Of a stretch of DNA of 27,491 nucleotides, positions 22,105 through 27,491 are shown piece by piece. The position numbers and the translations under genes are program-made. The notes beneath the pieces are model-generated. The model did not search any database. It saw nothing but the letters and a program-made list of their open reading frames with translations, and was not told where the DNA came from. How positions within the stretch are numbered: the stretch's first letter is position 1; each line of letters starts with the position of its first letter. Source of the DNA: Scatosoma sp045588185. Lineage in GTDB: Bacteria; Bacillota; Clostridia; Christensenellales; Borkfalkiaceae. The DNA lies in NCBI GenBank assembly GCA_045588185.1, contig JAZNDR010000042.1:1-27491 (forward strand). Direction: 5' to 3'.

Positions 22105-22886
22105 TTTTTTCCGAAAACGGCGAACGGCAACGCCGTTTTATTTTTTACCGCCAAGTCAAATTCCTCTATCATAAAAAGCGCGTTTTTTACCGACTTTTCA
22201 AATAATTCCGCGCCCCCATCAAAACTCTTTAAAACGGGCGCGGCGGGGTTTGCCCACTCGACGTTTTCCGCGTTGGAAAGCGCGTCTATCAAGCGGGTGT
22301 TTTTCCCGCTCAAAACGGCGGACGAGCGGGGCAGGTACGCGTTGAACAGGGTAAACGAGCGGTAAAAGGCGGTTTTTTTCAACACGGGCAAGCGGTTGGC
22401 TGTGGCAAAGGCGGAGTATAATAAAAAGAGTGTTTGCCGTTCCTTTTCGCTCGGTTTTTTAGCGTAATAGGTATCGTAGGTGTCCTCGTTGGGCAAAATC
22501 CGTTTTAAAAACAAATCAAGTGCGCGTTCCACGCGGGAGTGGCGCAAGGGGGATTTTCCCGCAGTTGCGTACACGAACGGGTGAAAGATAGTATCGGCGG
22601 CGTAATGGGTGATATAGCCAAGGGAATAGGCGAAAACCGCCCTATCGGTTGCGGAAAAAAGCTTGCATACGCTGAACGCGGAAAAGCCCCCGTATCTGTG
22701 CAGATACGAGCCGAAGTTGACGGGTTTTTTCACGCCCTCGGTAAGGGGGCAAAAGAAGCAAAAATCCGCGCCCTGCGCTCCGAAGAAGTAGAGGGAGAGA
22801 TAGGGGGAAACGGCTTCTTTTAAAGGCGCGGGAAGGGTGTTAAACACGCGTGCCGCGACGAGATGATGAGTGTAGGAAGACGCCAT
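22086..22886 (-). CDS. Zinc-dependent phospholipase C family protein
   Basis: A 266-residue member of the family of bacterial zinc-dependent phospholipases C, whose distant members in Clostridia are mostly uncharacterised. Metal-ligand-like residues appear in order: THHLVAARV near the N-terminus, FFGAQGADFCFF (Asp), SYLHRYGG (His), and the strong AYSLGYITHYAADTIFHPFV (HxxxD...H). There is no signal peptide, unlike secreted toxin-type enzymes, so a cytoplasmic role or lost secretion is possible. The start at 22886 (MASSYTHH) is preferred to an upstream ATG at 22916 inside the terminator hairpin. No good ribosome binding site is visible for either. Motif copy 5 lies within the gene. Confidence 0.78.
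   Translation of the reverse strand: MASSYTHHLVAARVFNTLPAPLKEAVSPYLSLYFFGAQGADFCFFCPLTEGVKKPVNFGSYLHRYGGFSAFSVCKLFSATDRAVFAYSLGYITHYAADTIFHPFVYATAGKSPLRHSRVERALDLFLKRILPNEDTYDTYYAKKPSEKERQTLFLLYSAFATANRLPVLKKTAFYRSFTLFNAYLPRSSAVLSGKNTRLIDALSNAENVEWANPAAPVLKSFDGGAELFEKSVKNALFMIEEFDLAVKNKTALPFAVFGKNYLSGL
22322..22345 (-). repeat. GCRTACCTGCCCCC motif, copy 5 (within phospholipase gene)
   Basis: On the minus strand GTTCAACGCGTACCTGCCCC then GCTCGT, differing from copy 3 at two positions over 25. It is the only copy in the opposite orientation. It encodes FNAYLPRSS. Confidence 0.6.
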
Positions 22887-22889
22887 AAA

Positions 22890-22925
22890 AATAAAAAAGG
22901 ACGGGGCGCAAAACACCGCGCCCCG
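22890..22925 (-). terminator. Terminator of spoVT
   Basis: On the minus strand CGGGGCGC/GCGCCCCG (22902-22909 and 22918-22925) followed by TCCTTTTTTATTTTT. It lies directly upstream of the phospholipase gene. Confidence 0.88.
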
Positions 22926-22931
22926 AAAGGA

Positions 22932-23477
22932 TTATTCAAACTGGTTTGCGAGGATATCGGCGGTGAGGCGGACAAGGTTCATATCCGAGCCGTCCATTTT
23001 CGCGCCGTTTTCTTTGGAAAGAACGGCTACTGCGCCAAGGCAATCACCGCCCGAAACGATGGGCACGATTACTTGCGCGGTAACTCCCTCTTCGCGAGAA
23101 GAGGTCAGGGGGATAACGTCCCCGCCTTCCGCGGCGTTGGCGATATAGCTGCGGCGTTCTTTTAAAATTTTGTCCATATCCTCGGACAGACTTTTACCGT
23201 CGAGATCTTTTTTCCCCTCACCAAAGGCGTGTAAAACGCCGTCGGTGTCGCAGATAACGGCAAGCTTACCGCTCAAATCGTTCAAAGAGCGTGCGGTGGC
23301 TTTGCTGAACCGCTCCAAAGTAGCGATAGGCGAATATTTTTTGAGCATAAGCTCGTCGCGGTCGGTAAAAATTTCGAGAGGGTCGCCCTCTTTAATACGG
23401 AGAGTACGGCGAATCTCTTTTGGGATAACGACTCTGCCGAGCTCGTCAATTCTTCTGACAATTCCGGTTGCTTTCAT
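22932..23477 (-). CDS. spoVT: SpoVT-type AbrB-family sporulation regulator
   Basis: Transcription factor that tunes late forespore gene expression in spore formers. The 181 residues match SpoVT length. The N-terminal swapped-hairpin AbrB domain is MKATGIVRRIDELGRVVIPK followed by EIRRTLRIKEGDPLEIFTD. The C-terminal GAF-like domain is at about 55-181 (LAVICDTDGVLHAFGEGKKD, GVTAQVIVPIVSGGDCLGAV). The ATG at 23477 is chosen over an upstream in-frame start because GGAGG lies before it and the AbrB fold begins there. It is followed by a strong terminator. Confidence 0.94.
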   Translation of the reverse strand: MKATGIVRRIDELGRVVIPKEIRRTLRIKEGDPLEIFTDRDELMLKKYSPIATLERFSKATARSLNDLSGKLAVICDTDGVLHAFGEGKKDLDGKSLSEDMDKILKERRSYIANAAEGGDVIPLTSSREEGVTAQVIVPIVSGGDCLGAVAVLSKENGAKMDGSDMNLVRLTADILANQFE

Positions 23478-23599
23478 AAAAATTCCTCCATTTACAAATA
23501 TTGTGCGTATGGAGCGAGGAGAATATACGCGGAAAAAGCGCAAAAAGCGAGAAGAAAAGAAAAAAGTTTAAATTTTTTTAGAAAGGGCGATAAAATGAG

Positions 23600-23628
23600 T
23601 TGACAAACTCAAAACATTGATATATAAT
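23600..23628 (+). promoter_or_regulatory. Promoter of tRNA-Leu
   Basis: Perfect TTGACA (23600-23605), 17-nt spacer, TATAAT (23623-23628), 13 bp before the tRNA. Confidence 0.9.
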
Positions 23629-23641
23629 AAAATCCGTTAAT

Positions 23642-23726
23642 GCGGTCGTGGCGGAACTGGCAGACGCGCAAGACTAAGGATCTTGTGGGTAATTCCATGC
23701 AGGTTCAATTCCTGTCGACCGCACCA
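23642..23726 (+). tRNA. tRNA-Leu (anticodon AAG)
   Basis: Class II tRNA with long variable arm. The acceptor stem is GCGGTCG (23642-23648)/CGACCGC (23716-23722), with discriminator A and an encoded CCA (23724-23726). The anticodon stem is CAAGA/TCTTG with loop CTAAGGA, giving anticodon AAG (23676-23678). The T arm has GGTTCAATTCC. It decodes CUU and perhaps CUC. Unmodified or inosine-modified A34 in tRNA-Leu is unusual in bacteria, where GAG is normal, but is known in some Firmicutes. Confidence 0.93.
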
Positions 23727-23775
23727 AATATGCAGGATTTTGTATAAAAACATACGAAATCCTGCATATTTTTAT
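23726..23775 (+). terminator. Terminator of tRNA-Leu
   Basis: A 15-bp stem, AAATATGCAGGATTT (23726-23740)/AAATCCTGCATATTT (23757-23771), followed by TTTAT. The stem starts at the last base of the tRNA. Confidence 0.9.
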
Positions 23776-23821
23776 CTCAAAATGAATAATTATGCAGTCC
23801 ATTTTTCGTTTTTGGTACCGA

Positions 23822-23845
23822 TTGGCGGAACATTTGGCGGAACAT
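23822..23845 (+). repeat. Tandem 12-bp repeat near the tRNA
   Basis: TTGGCGGAACAT twice head to tail. It lies about 100 bp from the tRNA at the change from GC-rich backbone to AT-rich DNA. It could be an integrase arm site or part of the attachment region. The 23776-24171 stretch otherwise has no sizeable gene; it holds the leader and micro-ORFs listed next. Confidence 0.55.
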
Positions 23846-23883
23846 TTTGAAAATTTGCGCTTCTTTTTATTCATTTTTCGTTG

Positions 23884-24006
23884 TATAATTGTAAAAATTC
23901 CGTTAAAACGCAAAATAAAAATTTTTTAGGGATGAAGAATGGCGTTTTACAGTAATCATTTGCTCTATTTTTTAAGGTGAGTCCTATTTTGGACTTGCCT
24001 TTTTAT
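23884..24006 (+). promoter_or_regulatory. Attenuator-like leader with 13-codon micro-ORF
   Basis: TATAAT at 23884-23889 (weak -35 TTCTTT, 17 nt upstream) could start a transcript. It carries ATG at 23939 behind AGGGATGAAGA, encoding MAFYSNHLLYFLR and ending at 23980. The end of this micro-ORF lies inside an 11-bp hairpin (AAGGTGAGTCC/GGACTTGCCTT, 23974-24001) followed by TTTTAT, a good intrinsic terminator. A ribosome on the micro-ORF would cover the stem, the layout of leader-peptide attenuation. No experimental parallel is claimed. Confidence 0.4.
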
Positions 24007-24034
24007 ATACACAATGAAACGAAAAAGGAGTTGT

Positions 24035-24070
24035 ATGATAGTCTTATTCGCTATTTACTATATTATATAG
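24035..24070 (+). CDS. Possible 11-residue hydrophobic peptide
   Basis: ATG behind a very good ribosome binding site (AAAGGAG, 4-nt spacer) encodes MIVLFAIYYII and a TAG stop. It lies between the terminator at 24001 and the promoter of the AAA ATPase gene. It may be a leader peptide, a tiny membrane peptide or chance. Confidence 0.25.
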   Translation: MIVLFAIYYII

Positions 24071-24102
24071 GTGCAATATAAAAGGATTTTTAATAAATTC
24101 AA

Positions 24103-24149
24103 TAAAATGTTACAAAAAGCTTGACAATAGCAAAGTAAAATGTTACAAT
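24103..24149 (+). promoter_or_regulatory. Promoter of the AAA ATPase with paired direct repeats
   Basis: TTGACA (24121-24126), 17-nt spacer, TACAAT (24144-24149). The 13-bp sequence TAAAATGTTACAA occurs at 24103-24115, upstream of the -35 box, and at 24136-24148, overlapping the -10 box. The copies are 33 bp apart, about three helical turns, as expected for a repressor binding both on one face. Confidence 0.7.
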
Positions 24150-24171
24150 CTAACTGAAAAGAGGAGATATT

Positions 24172-25524
24172 ATGTTAAAAAGAGATTTTGAAGAAAAATT
24201 ATTATTATGGAAAAATAATCCGCACAAAAAAGCTTTTTGTATTTTTGGGGCAAGGCAAATCGGGAAAACGACAACCGTAAGAGAGTTCGCAAAACGGCAT
24301 TACGAGCATTTTTGCGAAATCAATTTCTTTGAAACACCCAAAGCAAAAGAGATTTTCGAGGGCGATTTGGACGCGGATACCATTATTATGGGTATTTCCG
24401 CCTTTACAAAAATGAAGTTAGAGCCAAAAAAGACACTTATTTTTTTCGATGAAATTCAAAAATGCCCGAACGCACGTTGTGCGATTAAGTTTCTCGTAGA
24501 AGATGGGCGTTTCGATTATATTGAATCGGGTTCGCTTTTGGGTGTGAACGTTGAAGATATTCCGTCGCTCCCCGTCGGTTTTGAAGAAGAACACAATATG
24601 TACCCGATGTCCTTTAAAGAATTTGCTTCGGCAAACGGTATTCAACAGGAAACGTTTGATTATTTAGAAACTTGTTTTAAAAATTTAAAACCTGTTTCCG
24701 AAGTTATCCATACTACGATGCAAAAGCTGTTTTATGCGTATTTGGTGGTGGGTGGTATGCCCGAAGCGGTGCAAGTATTTTTAGATACGCACGATATCGC
24801 GCGTGTGATTGAGTACCAAAACTCTATTTTAAGTAAATACCGCCAAGATATCTCGCAGTATGCACCCAAGACAGATAAGGTAAAAATCAAAGCGATTTAC
24901 GATAGTATTCCTGCGCAGCTAGCGCAAAAAAATCGTCGTTTTATGGTAAACAGCGTAGATAAAAACGCTCGGCTTTTGCGTTACCAGGATAGTTTTAATT
25001 GGCTTGTGGACGCAGGCGTTGCCCTGCCATGTTATAACACAAGTGCGCCTATTATGCCTCTTGCCTTGAACGAAAAACGCAGTCTTTTCAAGCTGTTTTC
25101 TAACGACGTAGGCTTGCTTTGCGCGGCGTCGATGAGCGATATTCAATTTGACCTTTTACATGGAGACGTTTCCGTTAATCTTGGTAGCGTATTGGAAAAC
25201 GTTATCGCGCAAGAATTACAATGCAATGGATTTGAACTCCGTTATTACGACAGTAATAAATTAGGCGAAGTTGATTTCGTTGTGAAAATGGGTAATCAAG
25301 TCGTAGTAGTGGAAGCAAAATCGGGCAACGATTATACCGAGCATACTGCGCTCAACAACGTGATGAAGGTAAGCGATTGGAATATTGACAAAGCGTTTGT
25401 ATTATGCAAAGGCAATGTTGAACAAAAGGGAAAGATTGCGTATTTGCCTTGGTATATGATTATGTTTATCAGACAAAAACAAATCGAAAAAATGACTTAC
25501 GAAATCGAAGTGAATAACGTGTAA
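24172..25524 (+). CDS. AAA-family ATPase with DUF4143 domain
   Basis: A 450-residue P-loop ATPase of the AAA_14/DUF4143 group, common in bacteria and archaea and of unsettled function (often near mobile DNA or defence loci). Walker A is FGARQIGKTT (25-34), Walker B TLIFFDEIQ (88-96) and the sensor region FDYIESGSLLG (114-124). The C-terminal DUF4143 part has a PD-(D/E)XK-like core, GEVDFVV (Asp368) and VVVEAKSG (Glu381, Lys383), after NLGSVLENVIAQEL. GAGGAGAT precedes the ATG. The codons are AT-rich compared with the backbone. It lies between the tRNA and the integrase, so probably belongs to the integrated element. Confidence 0.9.
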   Translation: MLKRDFEEKLLLWKNNPHKKAFCIFGARQIGKTTTVREFAKRHYEHFCEINFFETPKAKEIFEGDLDADTIIMGISAFTKMKLEPKKTLIFFDEIQKCPNARCAIKFLVEDGRFDYIESGSLLGVNVEDIPSLPVGFEEEHNMYPMSFKEFASANGIQQETFDYLETCFKNLKPVSEVIHTTMQKLFYAYLVVGGMPEAVQVFLDTHDIARVIEYQNSILSKYRQDISQYAPKTDKVKIKAIYDSIPAQLAQKNRRFMVNSVDKNARLLRYQDSFNWLVDAGVALPCYNTSAPIMPLALNEKRSLFKLFSNDVGLLCAASMSDIQFDLLHGDVSVNLGSVLENVIAQELQCNGFELRYYDSNKLGEVDFVVKMGNQVVVVEAKSGNDYTEHTALNNVMKVSDWNIDKAFVLCKGNVEQKGKIAYLPWYMIMFIRQKQIEKMTYEIEVNNV

Positions 25525-25556
25525 AATTATTAGCGGAATACATGGGGTAAAAAAAT

Positions 25557-25604
25557 AAGCCGTATAAAGAAATGAGAAGTTTCTTTATACGGCTTTGCAT
25601 ATTT
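25557..25604. terminator. Bidirectional terminator between ATPase and integrase genes
   Basis: Perfect 16-bp stem AAGCCGTATAAAGAAA/TTTCTTTATACGGCTT with a 7-base loop. It has T-rich tails on both strands. Confidence 0.92.
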
Positions 25605-26837
25605 TTATGCGAAAAATTTGACGAGCTCCATTTGTTCTTGCATAAAATCGTCAGGGAAATGTGTATATACTCTATCGACAAGCTTTTCAGGGCTATCGCC
25701 CATCCAAAGGTCAACGACTTCCGATTTTGTAACGAATCGCTTGCAAGTGCTTGAAAAAGTGTGCCGTAAGAAATACTGCGTAACTTGTTCGTCCTGCATA
25801 ATGCGTTTGAATATGCGGTTAAGAACGTCTGTTCTATGCTCGCAAACTATGTTTTGCGTTGTATCCATTCTTGCCTTTAACTGCGCTGGAATAGGAATTT
25901 TCTTATATACCAGCTCACCGTCTTCTTCGTGCTTTGCATTAAGGGAAATTAAGAAATCACCCACAAAGCGTGTATCGCGTAATTCCCAAGGTCTTAAACC
26001 GAAATAATATTGCAATAAGAAGAAAGGTTTGTAATGCGCAAATTCGGGCAAATCAATGCGTTCAAAGAAAGTTTTTTCTTCTTCTTTGGTTAAAGCACGG
26101 CGTTTCTTTCTCGCTACTTTTTGGAATGCAACGGCGTCCATAGGGTTGAACGTGATATCGCCGTTTGCCATAGCATATTTCATAATCCCCTTAAAAATTG
26201 TTTGTAGCGTTTCAATAACGCGCCCTTTTGCATTATTGATGATTTCCGTAATATTGTTAGTACGGATTTTTGCGATAGGAATATCGCCGATTACAGGGAA
26301 AATACGCGTTTCGCAGTTCATTTGATAATCTCGTATGGTGCGCGGATCAATTTTCCCGTCTTTGCTTTTAAGCCATTCTATTCCAACCGATTTTATAGTC
26401 TTTTCCATCGCTTTGACAGAGGGAGCGTTTTTTCGATATATTTCTATATTTTCTGGTAATGTCGCTTTGATAAATTTTTCTTTTGCAAACTCGATTGTGG
26501 ATGCTGTAACGTGGATATTATAACCGTTTCTTCGGTAACGAATTTCAAAAGAAATAGCATTTTTTCGCTTTTTTCGTTTCAAAACGTGTGCAGCAAGTCC
26601 GTTAGCAATAAATTCTTTTTTGAAGGTTTTGGGCATTTTTGAAATCTCCTTTTGTGTGAAAATAATCATAGATGAAACCGAGGGTTCGGCATTGTTTTTA
26701 GGCTCGTTTAAATAGCCCTCTTTCTCGTAAGAAGCAAAAAGGCTGTTAAGTAATAATTTGATTTTTTCTTCTGAATTAGGTTGATTTGCCAAAGCGGCAA
26801 TACAGGTTGCGGTTACGTTGATTTCATTTTTATTCAT
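25605..26837 (-). CDS. Tyrosine-family site-specific integrase
   Basis: Recombinase of 410 residues. An N-terminal arm-binding-like region (ISFEIRYRRNGYNIHVTAST, 95-114) is followed by a core-binding domain (about 150-235). The catalytic domain has Arg282 (YYFGLRPWEL), Arg358 (QYFLRHTFSSTC) and nucleophile Tyr391 (DRVYTHF). The usual histidine three residues before the second arginine (HxxR) is Tyr355, and the later His/Trp position reads Asp381 (MGDSPEKLV). So it belongs to a variant subfamily or has altered chemistry. AAGGAG lies 4 nt before the ATG. Transcription runs towards the tRNA, the usual orientation for a tRNA-targeting integrase. Confidence 0.92.
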   Translation of the reverse strand: MNKNEINVTATCIAALANQPNSEEKIKLLLNSLFASYEKEGYLNEPKNNAEPSVSSMIIFTQKEISKMPKTFKKEFIANGLAAHVLKRKKRKNAISFEIRYRRNGYNIHVTASTIEFAKEKFIKATLPENIEIYRKNAPSVKAMEKTIKSVGIEWLKSKDGKIDPRTIRDYQMNCETRIFPVIGDIPIAKIRTNNITEIINNAKGRVIETLQTIFKGIMKYAMANGDITFNPMDAVAFQKVARKKRRALTKEEEKTFFERIDLPEFAHYKPFFLLQYYFGLRPWELRDTRFVGDFLISLNAKHEEDGELVYKKIPIPAQLKARMDTTQNIVCEHRTDVLNRIFKRIMQDEQVTQYFLRHTFSSTCKRFVTKSEVVDLWMGDSPEKLVDRVYTHFPDDFMQEQMELVKFFA

Positions 26838-26905
26838 TATACTCCTTTTTGAAAATTTTGGTCAGCTTCCCCGTCGGGAAGCATAAACGCGTTCACTTTT
26901 GCCAT
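26837..26905 (-). CDS. 22-codon micro-ORF coupled to the integrase
   Basis: ATG at 26905 with AAAGAGA upstream encodes MAKVNAFMLPDGEADQNFQK and two more residues. Its TAA overlaps the integrase ATG in a TAATG junction, and the integrase ribosome binding site lies inside it. The layout suggests translational coupling. A short inverted repeat (CTTCCC/GGGAAG) lies mid-gene. No family is recognised. Confidence 0.4.
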   Translation of the reverse strand: MAKVNAFMLPDGEADQNFQKGV

Positions 26906-26910
26906 AATTC

Positions 26911-26935
26911 TCTTTCTACTATATAAGTAGAGAAA
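26911..26935. promoter_or_regulatory. Inverted repeat in the integrase promoter region
   Basis: TCTACT-ATATA-AGTAGA (26915-26931), just upstream of the micro-ORF. It includes a possible minus-strand -10 (TATAGT). A clear -35 box is not seen. It may be an operator for the integrase transcript. Confidence 0.4.
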
Positions 26936-26978
26936 AAAACGGGAAAAATGGGCATATTTAAGTGTTCAAAGTGTCATT

Positions 26979-27491
26979 TTAACAAAATAATGATTTATAT
27001 TTTACTTGCGCGCGTTGTCTTCTACGCCATACGGTTACGCGGTCAATGTTAAGAAATTCAGCGATTTCACAGCAAGGCATACCTGCCATATAGCAATCTA
27101 ATACAACTCTATCACGAGGTTTAAGGTTAAGTAATTCAATCTTGTTATCCACTTCGGTATAATCTTTTTCTTCGTAATAATCGATTTCTACGGAAATATT
27201 TTGCGCGTCCGTATTTTCCAAATCGCAATGACGAGCGATATGTCTACGCATTCTATCAATGTTACGACCGACTAACGTATACGTAGCGTGTTTAATCGTA
27301 ATTTCTTGACCGTTTTTAATCATATAAACATCGGTTAATTTTTTACCTACAAATTCGCATAAGAAGCAAACGGCAGTCTGTACAAGGTCATACGCATCCG
27401 AAAAAACGTGATGGGTGTCGTAGCTACGATTTAAGTCTTTTACAAGACCAACGTAGAGCCATTCCAAGGCATAACGAGCGTAAGCGTAACG
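26979..27491 (-). CDS. Sigma-like helix-turn-helix protein, partial (N-terminus beyond window)
   Basis: The frame is open to the right edge, reading RYAYARYALEWLYVGLVKDL at its start, so the true start lies outside. About 171 residues are visible. The C-terminal region LKPRDRVVLDCYMAGMPCCE then IAEFLNIDRVTVWRRRQRAQ is a sigma-70 region 4-like helix-turn-helix. The N-terminal half (NRSYDTHHVFSDAYDLVQTA, CEFVGKKLTDVY) lacks a clear region 2. Proteins of this form occur as accessory regulators in integrative elements of Clostridia. It is AT-rich and lies upstream of the integrase in the same direction. Confidence 0.7.
   Translation of the reverse strand, partial: RYAYARYALEWLYVGLVKDLNRSYDTHHVFSDAYDLVQTAVCFLCEFVGKKLTDVYMIKNGQEITIKHATYTLVGRNIDRMRRHIARHCDLENTDAQNISVEIDYYEEKDYTEVDNKIELLNLKPRDRVVLDCYMAGMPCCEIAEFLNIDRVTVWRRRQRAQVKYKSLFC

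Noticed and set aside
23478..23599. Sigma G promoter upstream of spoVT
   Set aside because: CATACG and GTATA-like elements are present, but their spacing (about 12 nt) does not fit the known consensus.
23674..23913. Minus-strand frame ending STGIEPAWNYPQDP
   Set aside because: The end is the antisense of the tRNA-Leu T arm, a common false prediction, and the middle is the antisense of the tRNA terminator and the 12-bp tandem repeats.

Overview
The window reads as chromosome of a spore-forming member of the Clostridia (Bacillota). The pointers are spoIVFA, spoIVFB and spoVT, a ribosomal protein L27 with the N-terminal extension typical of this phylum, a single-chain dimeric-type glycyl-tRNA synthetase, and strong AGGAGG-type ribosome binding sites. 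Most of the window has moderate-to-high GC content. The segments around 1.3-2.4 kb and from about 23.7 kb to the end are visibly more AT-rich and look acquired.

Layout. 1-743 (minus): rpmA (cut by the window edge) and rplU with a promoter. 824-1264: an unrecognised helical protein. 1305-2470: an AT-rich cassette with a RelBE-type toxin-antitoxin pair, a candidate structured small RNA, and a small XRE repressor whose likely operators sit inside both divergent promoters. 2639-4315 (minus): rqcH (NFACT family), broken by one in-frame TAA. 4552-8068 (plus): the protein quality-control cluster tig-clpP-clpX. 8401-11929 (minus): spoIVFA-spoIVFB followed by an RNase E/G family gene. The order spoIVFA-spoIVFB-(rng)-rplU-rpmA is a known Firmicute arrangement, here split by the quality-control block. 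12102-13856: an ABC exporter half-transporter. 13887-15463 (minus): an ECF sigma factor with an overlapping small membrane protein gene, and a Cas4-like PD-(D/E)XK protein. 15562-16962 (minus): glycyl-tRNA synthetase. 17219-22064 (plus): fhs, glnS and a polytopic membrane protein. 22086-23477 (minus): a zinc-dependent phospholipase C family protein and spoVT. 23642-23726: tRNA-Leu(AAG). From there to the right edge is the left part of an integrated element with an AAA/DUF4143 ATPase, a tyrosine integrase preceded by a coupled micro-ORF, and a sigma-like helix-turn-helix protein that runs off the window.

The most unusual content is repetitive. Four related hairpin-rich elements of 160-260 bp (2471-2636, 5850-6009, 8157-8395, 18874-19130) each lie 0-5 nt after the stop codon of a housekeeping gene (rqcH, tig, rng, fhs). 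They are built of short hairpins whose two arms have changed together between copies, which suggests selection on structure. One copy is flanked by perfect 30-bp terminal inverted repeats. A second, independent repeat with core GCRTACCTGCCCCC occurs five times, four of them inside protein genes. The divergent small RNA/XRE pair and the micro-ORF and attenuator-like leader ahead of the AAA ATPase are further candidates for undescribed regulation.
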